A stretch of DNA of 64,000 nucleotides, from the NCBI RefSeq assembly GCF_040610475.1, contig NZ_JBEXMJ010000003.1:1-64000 (forward strand). Direction: 5' to 3'. The stretch comes from Actinopolymorpha sp. NPDC004070. Lineage in GTDB: Bacteria; Actinomycetota; Actinomycetes; Propionibacteriales; Actinopolymorphaceae. A program made the position numbers and the translations under genes. The notes beneath the pieces are model-generated. The model did not search any database. It was not told where the DNA came from and worked only from the letters and a program-made list of their open reading frames with translations. This document shows, in pieces, positions 25,621-34,297 of this stretch. Within the stretch, counting starts at the first letter, position 1; each line of letters begins with the position of its first letter.

Positions 25621-26172
25621 ATGGACCTGGTTTACCTTTACGGGCCGCCGGCCGTGGGGAAGCTGACCGTCGCGAGAGAGCTCGCCGCCCGGACGGGCTA
25701 CCGGGTGTTTCACAATCACCTGGCCATCGACTGTGTTCGGCCGGTCTTCGAGTTCGGGAGTGAACCGTTCTGGCGCCAGGTGCACGCGATCCGTGAAGGC
25801 ATCCTGGCCGAGGCCGCGCGTGCGGGGCGGGACCTGATCTCCACGACGGTCTACAGCCATCCGGACTGCGATCCGCAGACCAGACGTCGTTTCGAGGCTG
25901 TGGAGGGCAACGGCGGGCGAGTGTGTCCGGTGAGGCTCACCTGCTCGACGAAGGTCCTGGAGACACGCGTGACGGACACGCAGCGGAAGGCGGCGGGAAA
26001 ACTCGCCACGATCGATGGCCTGCACCGGGCCATGGCCGAACACGATCTGTTCACCCCGATCCCCTGGCGCGAGGGTCTGCAGCTCGACACCGGCATCCTC
26101 GGAGTCGCCGAGACGGCGCAACGCATCATCGCGGGTTACCGCCTACCTGTGCTCGACCAGAGTGGTTGTTGA
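25621..26172 (+). CDS. P-loop kinase-like protein
   Basis: The 183-residue protein starts MDLVYLYGPPAVGKLTVARE with a Walker A at residues 8-15. HNHLAIDCVRPVF follows, a conserved segment in a family of small ATP-binding kinases related to shikimate or gluconate kinase, and a later TDTQRKAAGKL could be the LID arginine region. I start at the ATG at 25621. Its stop (26170-26172) directly abuts the stop of the phosphotransferase gene on the other strand. Substrate unknown. Confidence 0.75.
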   Translation: MDLVYLYGPPAVGKLTVARELAARTGYRVFHNHLAIDCVRPVFEFGSEPFWRQVHAIREGILAEAARAGRDLISTTVYSHPDCDPQTRRRFEAVEGNGGRVCPVRLTCSTKVLETRVTDTQRKAAGKLATIDGLHRAMAEHDLFTPIPWREGLQLDTGILGVAETAQRIIAGYRLPVLDQSGC

Positions 26173-27141
26173 TCAGGAGCCGGTCGAAGGCCGTGGACCG
26201 CGTTCGAGTAGTTCGGCGAGAAGGTTGATCGTCGCGTCGAGGTGTTCCTGTTTCCAGGTTCGCAGGCTCCACCCCAGGTGGGTGAGACCGAGTTGCAGCT
26301 CGTAGCAGTGATGGCGTACGGCAGCATCGACGAGCGCGGTCTCGTCGGCTCGCAGTCCCGGGTCCCGGAGCAATCCAGCCAGCGGGTCGACGGCGGCGAT
26401 CCCGGGGTAGAACACGGGTCCCCAGACACTGCACCAGGCGGCGTCGTAGAGGAAATCACCGCGCAGCGAACATTTCCAGGAAATCACCGCTTGCACGCGG
26501 CGGTAGTCCGGGCTCACCAGGACATTGCCATGCAGGAGGTCGCCGTGAACGAGGTCGCGGCGTTCGGGGCAGGCCTCGATCAATGTCCCCACCCGATCGC
26601 AAACCGCGGTTGACAGGGCCGCGAGCTTCGGGTCGGCGTCCAGGGCGGCGCGCCATCCGTGCGCCCGGCTCCCCGGTTCGTCCACCAGCTTGGCGAGGAC
26701 GTACTCCCGCCAACTGTGGGCCGGCGCGCCCGCCGGGTGCCACATCACCGGGGTGCCGGGGGGCGGGGCGGGTGCGCGATAGAGCGCGAGGAGCAGGCGG
26801 GTGAGAGTGGGGGCGACCGCATCGGCGCGTTCGACCGGTGCGTCCTCCAGGAACTGCCCGTGATGACGTACGGAGATCGCGTAGGCCAGGCCGGACGGTG
26901 TGGTCCCCACCTCCCTGACCTGGGGCACCGGCAGATCCGGCCCGTCGAAGGCCATCGCCATCCGGTCGGTTTCGTACCAGGAACGCTCGCGGCCGAAGCG
27001 GATCACCAACTCTTCCCCGCCCGCTCGGTAGGCCCACGCCGACGACCACGCGCCGCCGGAGAGAGGCTCCAAATCGCTGGGGGTGCCGCCGGAATGTCGA
27101 GCGAGGAATGCGGCGACCTCTTCGTACGTGGGCTCCTGCAT
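26173..27141 (-). CDS. APH-family phosphotransferase with an altered metal-binding motif
   Basis: The 322-residue protein has a normal APH catalytic loop, LVHGDLLHGNVLV, and N-lobe signals (GGAWSSAWAYRAGGEELVIRF). The second motif, normally IDWxxxxxGDPLYD, reads VISWKCSLRGDFLYD, so the first Mg-binding Asp is a Ser. The DNA at that point has GGTGATTTCCT twice, 24 bases apart (minus strand, around 26448-26482). The change could therefore come from local duplication or gene conversion rather than adaptation. I start at the ATG at 27141. Activity is doubtful; the fold is secure. Confidence 0.75.
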   Translation of the reverse strand: MQEPTYEEVAAFLARHSGGTPSDLEPLSGGAWSSAWAYRAGGEELVIRFGRERSWYETDRMAMAFDGPDLPVPQVREVGTTPSGLAYAISVRHHGQFLEDAPVERADAVAPTLTRLLLALYRAPAPPPGTPVMWHPAGAPAHSWREYVLAKLVDEPGSRAHGWRAALDADPKLAALSTAVCDRVGTLIEACPERRDLVHGDLLHGNVLVSPDYRRVQAVISWKCSLRGDFLYDAAWCSVWGPVFYPGIAAVDPLAGLLRDPGLRADETALVDAAVRHHCYELQLGLTHLGWSLRTWKQEHLDATINLLAELLERGPRPSTGS

Positions 27142-27273
27142 TCCGCAAGTATCCGCCTTGTCCGCGGATGGCAAAACGTCGGCTCTCGTGGCCTTCCGTC
27201 GGCTCTCGTAGCACTTCAGGGCTACATCTGCCGCGGTTTTGCGTGTGAACGCTGACGTGCGAAGGGCACCTCG

Positions 27274-27560
27274 TCAGCGTTCGTCGGAGGCTTGCTTGCG
27301 TTCGTCGGGGGCTGTGGCCGGCTCGGCGCGATCGTCCTCGCGCCGATCAAGATCCGCTTCCCGGCGGTCCAGCGCCACTTCTCTGTCATCGGCGTCGGCC
27401 TCTCGGCGGTCATTCGCGTCCCGCGACCGCACGGTCCGCCTGAAGCTGTCTACGCAATGCCGCGGCGCGATCGACGCTGAGCCGAAGATCCGCCGCCCGA
27501 CGTTTTTCCACGTACGGTCGAGGCGTTGCTCCATCCAACCGCGCTACGTTGGAAATGTGC
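27274..27560 (-). pseudogene. Divergent charged-repeat protein remnant, frameshifted
   Basis: The minus strand ending at 27274 encodes RDANDRREADADDREVALD and further Arg/Asp/Glu repeats, matching the repeat style of the next gene. Its plausible N-terminal part, AADLRLSVDRAAALRRQLQ, lies in a different frame, so one indel separates the halves near 27430. It sits head to head with the intact paralogue at 27557, and the two start regions touch. I regard it as a broken third copy. Confidence 0.4.
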
Positions 27561-28237
27561 CCAACGCCGACGACGGTCGGCAGTACGAACCGATCGAAAT
27601 CCCCCGAAGGCAGCGGATCGCACTGAGCTTTCGGCAGCGAGCCGCCCAGGCACGTGTGCTCGCCGCGCGGCTGCGCAGGGGAGCGTCGGAGAGAAGAAGG
27701 CTCCTCGCGGCCCAGGAGGGTGAATCCGCCGCGGCCCGTCGCAAAGCCGCCGACGAACGCGCCGCCGGGAACCGAACACGCGGTGAGGCCAACAAGGAAC
27801 GAAGCCGCAGGACCTACATCCGCGGCATGGAGACGCAGGCGCGCCGGCGGCTCGAAGAACTCCGATACGTCGAGGTCGACGAACGAACCCGCAGGGGTGA
27901 CGAACGCGATCACCTCGGCGACCAACGCAACCACGAAGCCGACGAACGTGACCGTGAAGGCGACGAGAGGGAACGGATCGCCGACGAACGGGAACGGGCC
28001 GCCGACCAGCGCGACCGCGAAGCCCATCACCGTGAACGAGTTGCCGACGATCGCGAACGCGAAGCCGACCAGCGCGACCGCGAAGCCGACCAGCGCGACC
28101 GGCAGGCCAACGAGCGCGAGCAGGCAGCCGACGAACGAGAACGGGCCGCCGACCAACGAGAGTCGGGACGAGGCGAGCTGGACTCCCACGGTGATTCGTC
28201 AGGCGGAGCCACTCAGCGATCCAGGTCGGTCCAGTAG
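27557..28237 (+). CDS. Highly charged repeat protein (ADERDRE-type coiled coil)
   Basis: The 226-residue protein starts with a conserved head: GRQYEPIEIPRRQRIALSFR, then AARLRRGASERRRLLAA. A basic helix with RRRLEELRYVEVDERTR follows, and then about 90 residues of near-perfect heptads built from A-D-E/Q-R-D/E-R-E. Arg and Asp/Glu alternate so that each heptad has one hydrophobic Ala, giving a single long charged helix or coiled coil. Head and repeat are both shared with the protein at 45442-46107. Similar tails occur on actinobacterial GAF/ANTAR proteins, but no such domain is present here. No function is known. The start is a GTG. Confidence 0.7.
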   Translation: MPNADDGRQYEPIEIPRRQRIALSFRQRAAQARVLAARLRRGASERRRLLAAQEGESAAARRKAADERAAGNRTRGEANKERSRRTYIRGMETQARRRLEELRYVEVDERTRRGDERDHLGDQRNHEADERDREGDERERIADERERAADQRDREAHHRERVADDREREADQRDREADQRDRQANEREQAADERERAADQRESGRGELDSHGDSSGGATQRSRSVQ

Positions 28238-28430
28238 CGCCTCACCGGACCGAACTCACCGTTGCGGATGCCTTTCGGGCATACGGCCACGTTAGTCGGC
28301 GCGGTGTTGCCTCAACGGCGTCGGACTGCGTGGTCGGAGCCCACGTGGCGATCCTTCTGGCGCCTGCCGTACGCACGCATGTAGCGCGTCCGGTCGTGCC
28401 GACGCCGCCGCCTGCCCCGGACCCGGCGTG

Positions 28431-28472
28431 ATCGCCGGGAGGTACGCCGACACCGGCGTACCTCTCGGCGAT
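28431..28472 (-). terminator. Strong stem-loop after the truncated MFS gene
   Basis: Positions 28431-28449 and 28454-28472 pair over 19 bases with one mismatch that becomes a G-U pair in RNA, closed by a four-base ACAC loop. The hairpin lies just beyond the stop of the minus-strand MFS gene (28479). It is the expected place for a factor-independent terminator, though there is no clear T-run. Confidence 0.65.
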
Positions 28473-28478
28473 GGTCGT

Positions 28479-29335
28479 TCAGTCCGCGGGCTCGGGATCG
28501 TCTGCCTGGGGTGGCGGCGTCCGTAGACCCCACAGCCGGGACGTGGCGAGCCAGGCGGTGCCGAGAAGCGCGCCGGCAGCGCCGGCCGCGAGTGTGGGGA
28601 AAACTCCGAGAAGCGCCGCGAGGCCTGCCCCGGCGAACGCTCCGAGCGCGTCCACGCCCCGGACCACGAACTGCACGCTGCCGTTGACCCGTCCCCGAAG
28701 TCCGGCCGGGGCGAGCAGCTGCTGGGTGGTCTCCTGGTGGACTTCCCACAAGGTCCAGCCGAAGGCGTTCACCAGCCGAGAGAAGACGAGCAGGGGTACG
28801 GCAGCCGACCCGGCCAAGGCGGCGAGTGGGACCATCGCGATGCCGGACGCTCGCAGGATCGACCCAGCGAGGATGGTTCGTCCAGTCGTGAGCCGCACGC
28901 CGATGGGCCGAGAGACCATGCCGCCCAGCAGCCCGCCGATGCTTCCGACCGTGAAGATCACTCCGATCACGGCGGGGGACAGGCCGAGTTCACGGGTGAA
29001 GAAGACCAGCTGGACGGCGTACACGACGGCGAAGGAGAACAGGAAGGTCGCGTCGGACAGGGTGAACGCGCGGACCAGCGGTTGCCGCCAGACGAAGCGC
29101 AGTCCGGCGACGAGCGCGCCCCGCACGCTCGCATGCGTTGCCACCGAGCGGGCCGGCTCCCGGTGGCGGATCCTCCACAGCAGAGGGCCGGAGCAGGCGA
29201 ACGTGAGCGCCTGGACACTCAGTGCCGATGCGGCGTTGAAGATCTGCACAAGCCCGCCGGCCAGGCTGGGACCCGCCGTACGCATGGCTCCGTCGGTGAC
29301 GGCAAGCTTCGCGTACCCGTCAGGAAGGGGCGATG
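28479..29335 (-). pseudogene. MFS transporter, N-terminally truncated
   Basis: The frame encodes about 285 residues of an MFS_3-type exporter, starting in the middle of helix 5 (LAVTDGAMRTAGPSLAGGLV). It continues through TFLFSFAVVYAVQLVFFTRE, SIGGLLGGMVSRPIGVRLTTG and a proper C-terminus. The first four helices, including the signature loop motif, are absent. The open frame upstream of about 29335 is antisense to the aminoglycoside acetyltransferase gene and not transporter-like. The break lies only about 65 bases from that gene's start, so insertion of the neighbouring segment probably removed the 5' half. Confidence 0.7.
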
Positions 29336-29399
29336 ACGAGGAGCGGCCGTCGCGGCAACGGTGGAAACCGGATGCGCGTCCAGCCTGCGTGCGGCAACA

Positions 29400-30254
29400 A
29401 TGTCGAGCATGCCTGCGCTGACGGACCTGATGCGCGACCGCAAGTTCACTCCGATGACCAGTCCCGCACTTGTTCAGGGCCTGAAGCAGCTTGGTGTCGA
29501 GCCCGGCGTCGTACTGATGGTGCATGTGCGCATGTCCGCGTTCCGATGGGTGGTCGGCGGGATCGACACCATCGTCGAGGCCCTTCGGGAAGCCGTCGGG
29601 CCGTCCGGCACTCTTCTTGCCTTCACGGGTTGGGAGGACAGTCCCTATCACGTGCCGATGTGGGACGAGCATCCCGAGTGGCAGGCCGCCTACCGTGACC
29701 ATCAGCCGGCGTTCAACCCAGCCGTGTCGAGCGCCCGTCGTGACTTCGGCCGGTTCCCAGAACGGCTTCGCACCTGGCCCGGGGCTCGTCGCAGCGCCCA
29801 TCCCGAGGCCAGCTTCGCCGCTCTCGGTCCTCGCGCCGAACGCCTGCTCGCGGACCAGCGTGACGACGACCCGTTCGGGGTCGACAGTCCACTGGAACGA
29901 CTGTGTGAGCACGGCGGCCAGGTCCTGCTGCTCGGTGCACCTCTGAGTAGGTTGACCCTCTGCCATCACGCGGAGGCGCTGACCGATCTGCCGAGCCGGC
30001 GATTCCACACCTTCCGTGCGCCGGTTGCGGGCATAGGCGTTCGCGAATACCGCATGATCGACACCTTCTACGGCGCCTTCCCGTACTACGAGGACGGGCG
30101 TGGCATCGACTCACCGGTTCGTACGATGGCCGAACAAGCAGTGGCCTCGGGTGCTGGCCGCAGTACACAGATCGGCACTGCGACGGCATGGCTGTTCGAG
30201 ACCCGGCCTACGGTTGTCGCGGTCCGCACGTGGCTGGAGCGCGAGTTCGGCTGA
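29400..30254 (+). CDS. Aminoglycoside N(3)-acetyltransferase-family protein
   Basis: The 284-residue protein matches the AAC(3)/YokD family. It has LVQGLKQLGVEPGVVLMVHV, the strand-helix FRWVVGGIDTIVEALREAVG, TLLAFTGWEDSP and the conserved RRSAHPEASFAALGPRA, which carries the catalytic His. A LLLGAPLSRLTLCHHAE segment completes the acetyl-CoA site. True AAC(3) enzymes acetylate the 3-amino group of 2-deoxystreptamine antibiotics; many relatives have other substrates. Starts at 29400 and 29409 are both possible. A second member is at 54163-54936. Confidence 0.85.
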   Translation: MSSMPALTDLMRDRKFTPMTSPALVQGLKQLGVEPGVVLMVHVRMSAFRWVVGGIDTIVEALREAVGPSGTLLAFTGWEDSPYHVPMWDEHPEWQAAYRDHQPAFNPAVSSARRDFGRFPERLRTWPGARRSAHPEASFAALGPRAERLLADQRDDDPFGVDSPLERLCEHGGQVLLLGAPLSRLTLCHHAEALTDLPSRRFHTFRAPVAGIGVREYRMIDTFYGAFPYYEDGRGIDSPVRTMAEQAVASGAGRSTQIGTATAWLFETRPTVVAVRTWLEREFG

Positions 30255-30305
30255 GAGCATCAGGCCAGCGAAAATGGTTGTGGCTTCTGCCCGGCCTCCC
30301 GTAGC

Positions 30306-31151
30306 GTGCCGGCCGTGACTGTGAAGGTGCCCTACCAGCCGCTCCCTGTCGATCAGTCGGGCGTCGTCTACGCCCACGGACCTGACTCGGTTGTCCACCC
30401 GGACGTCCCTGCCGGTGAGACCATCGAGTTCGTGTGGAACGACAGCACGGTCTATCCGGGCACCTCGAGGAAGTTCTGGGTTCACGTGCCAGCGCAGTAC
30501 GACCCTTCCGAGCCGGCGTCGCTGATGGTCTTCCAGGACGGGCAGTGGTACCTCGACCCTGACGGGCAGGTGCGCGGTGGGATCGTCCTGGACAACCTGA
30601 TCCACCGCGGTGAGATCCCAGTGACCGTCGGGGTGTTCGTGGACCCTGGCGTCTTCGTCGATAGCGAGAACCCGAAGAACCGCAACGTCGAGTACGACGC
30701 GTTCGACGACCGCTACGTCAACTTCCTCCTGACGGAGATCGTTCCTCAGGTCACCGACCGGTACGCGATCTCCGACGACCCGGACCGGTGGGGCATCTGC
30801 GGTGGTAGCAGCGGAGGCAACTGCGCCTTGACGGCAGCGTGGATGCGACCGGACAAGTTCCGCCGCGTCGTCGGTTACCTGTCCAGCTTCGTGCAGATGC
30901 CAGGCGGGAACCCGTACCCGGAACTCATTCCCAGGACCCCGAACAAGCCGCTGCGTATCTTCCTACAGGCAGGTCACCGTGACCTGGGCTGGAACGAGCC
31001 AGAGGGCAACTGGCTGGCAGCCAACCTGCGCGTCGCGGCCGCACTCGCAGAAGCAGGCTACGACTTTCGCCTTGTACTGGGCGATGGTGGCCACAGCCCG
31101 AACCACGGCGGAGTCCTGCTCCCCGATGCCCTGCGCTGGCTGTGGCGGTAA
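30306..31151 (+). CDS. Enterochelin-esterase-like alpha/beta hydrolase
   Basis: The 281-residue protein belongs to the Fes/esterase D-like family. WVHVPAQYDPSEPASLMVFQ begins the hydrolase core. The nucleophile elbow is WGICGGSSGGNCAL, with Ser in GSSGG, and the catalytic His lies in LGDGGHSPNHGG. Family members cleave ester bonds of siderophores, feruloylated sugars or acyl glycerols; the lack of a signal peptide places this one in the cytoplasm. It starts at a GTG (30306; another at 30315). Its 3' end overlaps the extended C-terminus of the convergent GNAT gene by 94 bases. Confidence 0.85.
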   Translation: MPAVTVKVPYQPLPVDQSGVVYAHGPDSVVHPDVPAGETIEFVWNDSTVYPGTSRKFWVHVPAQYDPSEPASLMVFQDGQWYLDPDGQVRGGIVLDNLIHRGEIPVTVGVFVDPGVFVDSENPKNRNVEYDAFDDRYVNFLLTEIVPQVTDRYAISDDPDRWGICGGSSGGNCALTAAWMRPDKFRRVVGYLSSFVQMPGGNPYPELIPRTPNKPLRIFLQAGHRDLGWNEPEGNWLAANLRVAAALAEAGYDFRLVLGDGGHSPNHGGVLLPDALRWLWR

Positions 31152-31801
31152 CACGCGGTGGATCGTTCCCAGTCACTTCGCAGCAGCACGCACACCGTCA
31201 AGGGCGGCTTGCCCAGCGCTCCCTCGAACTCCTCGCTCCACAGCTCACCGGCGTACCGCATGCCGAGCCGCTCCATCACGGCACGCGAACGTACGTTGGG
31301 AAGATCGGTGCACGACACCACGGCTTCCATCCCGAGGACGTCGAACGCATACGCCAGGCCGGCGCGGCCGATCTCTGCCGCGTACCCGCACCCCCAGTAG
31401 TCGTGTCGTAGCGCCCATCCGAGCTCGGCCCAGTTGGCGTGCACGGCCGACGGGTGCTGATTGTCATGCGCGACGCGCACCCACGACTCGTCGGGGAGGA
31501 ACTCGTACACCCGGCCCCAGTCGTCGTCCACCGGTGTGCGGCCGAGACCTCCCCGGCCGACCACCTCGCGGCTCGTTCGGTCGTACGCGATCCACTTGCC
31601 GGCGCCGTGCGAGCGCCAGGACTCACCCATCGACCCCGCCCACTGGACGACCTGCTCGCGGCTCGGCTTCTCGTCGCCGTACCAGGGCCACACCTTGTCG
31701 TCTGCATGGACAAGCCACAGGTCGTCGGCGTAGGCCGGGCCCACCGGCTCAAGGCGCAGACGTTCGGTGAACTCAGCCACGTCATCGCACGCTAGCGACA
31801 C
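31058..31801 (-). CDS. GNAT acetyltransferase (RimJ/RimL type) with run-on tail
   Basis: The first 215 residues form a RimJ/RimL-like GNAT domain. It has TERLRLEPVGPAYADDLWLVH, an acetyl-CoA motif HDYWGCGYAAEIGRAGLAY and the C-terminal NVRSRAVMERLGMRYAGE. Such enzymes acetylate N-termini of proteins or small amines. The domain ends at about VCVLLRSDWER; the last 30 residues are Ser/Arg-rich and come from antisense reading of the esterase gene, so the original stop codon appears lost. Start codons at 31801 (GTG) or 31780 (GTG) are possible. Confidence 0.8.
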   Translation of the reverse strand: MSLACDDVAEFTERLRLEPVGPAYADDLWLVHADDKVWPWYGDEKPSREQVVQWAGSMGESWRSHGAGKWIAYDRTSREVVGRGGLGRTPVDDDWGRVYEFLPDESWVRVAHDNQHPSAVHANWAELGWALRHDYWGCGYAAEIGRAGLAYAFDVLGMEAVVSCTDLPNVRSRAVMERLGMRYAGELWSEEFEGALGKPPLTVCVLLRSDWERSTACYRHSQRRASGSRTPPWFGLWPPSPSTRRKS

Positions 31802-31877
31802 TGCGTGGTGCGCTCAACAGCCTTGCCCGAGGGCCGAACGCGTGATCGCTCCAGTCGAGCACGGCTAGGGTGTGGCG

Positions 31878-32183
31878 ATGGGAGGCGTGAGGGAACGGCA
31901 GCGGGTCGGCGCGTACGCGCTGGTGCTGGACGAGACCGACGCGCTCCTGCTGTGCCGGATGTCGTCGCGGACCCGAACTCCCGGCTGGTGGACCCTGCCC
32001 GGCGGTGGGCTTCGGCATGGCGAGCCGCCCGAGGATGCGGACGACACCACCGACGACGCTCGCTGGTTCCGTCGCGACGCGGCGAACACCCTCGACCTGT
32101 CCGAGCATGCGCGTTACGGCGTAGCGCTGCTGGCGGGTGGCGCCGAAGCCGGCGTGGGTCGATCCGGACGACCTCTGTCATAG
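31878..32183 (+). pseudogene. NUDIX hydrolase with an internal deletion
   Basis: The frame begins like a NUDIX hydrolase, with VGAYALVLDETDALLLCRMS and GWWTLPGGGLRHGEPPEDA. The last piece is the start of the Nudix box. The rest of the box (RExxEExG) and about 60 residues are missing. The sequence jumps straight to DTTDDARWFRRDA, which is normally the C-terminal part of the domain. Without the metal-binding glutamates it cannot hydrolyse nucleoside diphosphates. The deletion keeps the frame, so a short protein may still be made. Confidence 0.65.
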
Positions 32184-32217
32184 TTTGAAGCTCGTACGGC
32201 GTGGACAGGAGGCTGAG

Positions 32218-32913
32218 GTGGCTGAGAAGACGTCGACCGACCCGACCGTCGCCGAGGTGATGGCCGAGTTGGCCGCGCTCGAGGATCCCCGAGTACGCGA
32301 GGTCAACCGCAAGCACGGCGACGACCACGGTGTGAATCTCGGCAAGCTTCGTGCGGTCGCGAAGCGACTGAAGACGCAGCAGGAACTCGCGTGCCGGCTC
32401 TGGGAGACCGGCGACACCGCCGCGAGGTTGCTGGCGTTGCTGATCTGCCGGCCGAGGGCGTTCGGCCGCGACGAGTTGGACGTCATGCTGCGGGAGGCGC
32501 GCACGCCCAAGGTACACGACTGGCTCGTGAGTTACGTGGTGAAGAAGAGTCCGCACGCGGAGGATCTGCGGTTGGCGTGGTTCGCCGATCCGGATCCGGT
32601 CGTCGCGAGTGCCGGCTGGGCCCTGACCACCGAACGCGTGACGAAGAAGCCGGACACCCTCGACCTCGACGCACTCCTCGACGTCATCGAGGCAGAGATG
32701 AAGGACGCACCCGATCGCCTGCAGTGGGCGATGAATGCCTGCCTTGCCCAGATCGGGATCGACCGTGCCGAGCACCGCACCAGGGCGCTCGACATCGGCG
32801 AGCGGCTGGGGGTTCTCAAGGACTACCCGACACCGCCCAACTGCACGTCCCCGTACGCACCTGTCTGGATCAACGAGATGGTGCGCCGCCAGGAAGGCGG
32901 GTCTGCGTCGTAG
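32218..32913 (+). CDS. DNA alkylation repair protein, AlkD-like
   Basis: The 231-residue protein is an all-helical HEAT-repeat protein of the AlkD/DNA alkylation repair family. It has VREVNRKHGDDHGVNLGKLR, LWETGDTAARLLALLICRPR, HDWLVSYVVKKSP and VASAGWALTTER. AlkD-type glycosylases excise bulky cationic alkyl adducts such as N3- and N7-alkyl purines. Motif agreement is good for the family, although a catalytic Asp cannot be placed without a structure. GTG 32218 with AGGAGG six bases upstream decides the start, although the frame is open from 32137. It follows the deleted NUDIX gene. Confidence 0.8.
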   Translation: MAEKTSTDPTVAEVMAELAALEDPRVREVNRKHGDDHGVNLGKLRAVAKRLKTQQELACRLWETGDTAARLLALLICRPRAFGRDELDVMLREARTPKVHDWLVSYVVKKSPHAEDLRLAWFADPDPVVASAGWALTTERVTKKPDTLDLDALLDVIEAEMKDAPDRLQWAMNACLAQIGIDRAEHRTRALDIGERLGVLKDYPTPPNCTSPYAPVWINEMVRRQEGGSAS

Positions 32914-32987
32914 ATTGTTGCCACGACCGGCGACCAAACGAAGGCCCGGAGATCGCCTCGTGCGGGTGATGCGACACCGTACCGGTG

Positions 32988-33151
32988 TCAAGCTGACGTT
33001 GCCGGCTGAGAAAGCCAGCCGATCGCATCGAGGAACTCCTCCGTCGCGACGACCACGTCGCACCCCGGCGTTGGGGGACCAGGGAGGCATACATCAACAA
33101 CCCTGCTGCCGGCCCGAACGCCCCGCCCGGGATGATCACCGCGTCAGCCAT
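32988..33151 (-). pseudogene. Alpha/beta hydrolase remnant
   Basis: From an ATG at 33151 the minus strand reads MADAVIIPGGAFGPAAGLL and MYASLVPQRRGA, the start of a small actinobacterial alpha/beta hydrolase. A second stretch in another frame, VVVATEEFLDAIGWL, matches the typical last helix and ends at 32988. Nearly the whole catalytic body is missing. It is a deletion remnant. Confidence 0.5.
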
Positions 33152-33191
33152 GTCGGGCAACCTACCTTGAACCTCGAGTCGGTGGCCTGCG

Positions 33192-33611
33192 ATGGTTCTG
33201 TCTGTGAATCGACACCCTCAGCAGTACCGCCATGGTGAGCTCGTCGTCGTGATCGACTGCTCGGATCTCGAGCGTTCGGCGCGGTTCTGGACCGGCTTGC
33301 TGGGCTACGAACGAGCCGGCGCGGCGGTGGAGCCCTACCAGAGCCTGACGCCTCCCGAGGGCGGCTGCGAGGTGTTGCTGCAACACGTGTCGGAGCCCAA
33401 GCGGGAGAAGACGCGCATTCACCTCGACCTGCGGACGAGAGACCTCGACTCCGAGGTCGAGCGCGCTCGGTCACTTGGTGCCGCCGTCCTGACGGAGGAG
33501 CCCATCGTCGAGGAAGGGTGGGGCTGGCACGTCCTCGCGGATCCGGACGGCAACGAGTTCTGCATCCTCCAGCCTCCGGAGTCCTACTGGCAGGACCACG
33601 GCTCATCGTGA
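33192..33611 (+). CDS. VOC (glyoxalase/bleomycin-resistance) family protein
   Basis: The 139-residue single-domain VOC protein has LVVVIDCSDLERSARFWTGL and LGYERAG, then a TRIHLDLRTRDLDSEVERAR half. It ends with HVLADPDGNEFCILQP, where the Glu is a usual metal ligand. These proteins bind divalent metal and act as lyases, dioxygenases or drug-sequestering proteins. The His/Glu positions are compatible with metal binding. Substrate unknown. It is a single gene with the ATG at 33192. Confidence 0.85.
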   Translation: MVLSVNRHPQQYRHGELVVVIDCSDLERSARFWTGLLGYERAGAAVEPYQSLTPPEGGCEVLLQHVSEPKREKTRIHLDLRTRDLDSEVERARSLGAAVLTEEPIVEEGWGWHVLADPDGNEFCILQPPESYWQDHGSS

Positions 33612-33635
33612 GGGCGGCCGCTCGCTCGGTCAGGA

Positions 33636-34046
33636 TCAGTCCGGGGACCTGGCTGACGAGAGCGACCGGGTGAGCGCCAGCAACACCAGCGGGATCACGA
33701 CCGCCGCGGTGAGAGCTGTCAGCAGCGGTGCGCGTTGCCCGGGCGTGAGGTGGTGCATCAGACGAAGGTGAATCACCAGGTGCGGTACGGCGAACACCAG
33801 ATACACGGCAAGCGCGGTGCGCACCATGATCGGCTGCACGACGAAGGTGCTCACGCCCAGCACCACTGATGTGGCCAGGCTCATCGCGCCGTAGTCCATC
33901 ATCAGGTGCGCGTTGTACGGCATGTTCATTCCCACCCACGGAATGCTGAAGAACGAGTGGGGAAACAACAGTGCCCAGCAGCCAACGGCGAACTGCGTGG
34001 CGGCGAGAAAGGCCAGACCGACCCTGAGCCAGGTACGCGCGCTCAT
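33636..34046 (-). CDS. Small four-helix membrane protein, unknown function
   Basis: The 136-residue protein consists of four hydrophobic segments: LRVGLAFLAATQFAVGCWAL, YGAMSLATSVVLGVSTFVV, VRTALAVYLVFAVPHLVIHL and TALTAAVVIPLVLLALTR. Short polar loops separate them. This resembles DUF4345/DoxX-like integral membrane proteins, but I cannot assign a family with confidence. AGGAGG precedes the ATG at 34046, which decides the start against the longer frame. It is convergent with the VOC gene. Confidence 0.7.
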   Translation of the reverse strand: MSARTWLRVGLAFLAATQFAVGCWALLFPHSFFSIPWVGMNMPYNAHLMMDYGAMSLATSVVLGVSTFVVQPIMVRTALAVYLVFAVPHLVIHLRLMHHLTPGQRAPLLTALTAAVVIPLVLLALTRSLSSARSPD

Positions 34047-34297
34047 ACGGCAATCCTCCTTGCATGCGTCGTGCCGATAGTAGGGATGACAGATCCTGGC
34101 ACCCCAGTGTGAACCGCGTGGGCTCCGCATCGTTCCCTTGGGAAGGCGGGGCGACTTGAGGCCCGAAGAATCTCGTTGCGCGGTGAGGATCCAGCGCCTA
34201 GCGTTCGCTCCACCAACAGCGACGCGGCGGTGGGACGCGGCCGCCGGTGCGACCCCGCGCAGCCTGCGCATCGGTAGATCGGAGGTGCGTAGCCGAA

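Noticed and set aside
27410..28189. Minus-strand frame with repeated hydrophobic VALVGFAV units, apparently a membrane protein
   Set aside because: It is the antisense of the ADERDRE heptad repeats; the repeated DNA gives a repetitive hydrophobic translation. The same happens at 45883-46122.
31792..33090. 432-residue minus-strand frame
   Set aside because: It covers three plus-strand genes with family motifs, and its own sequence is rich in Arg, His and Pro without any domain.
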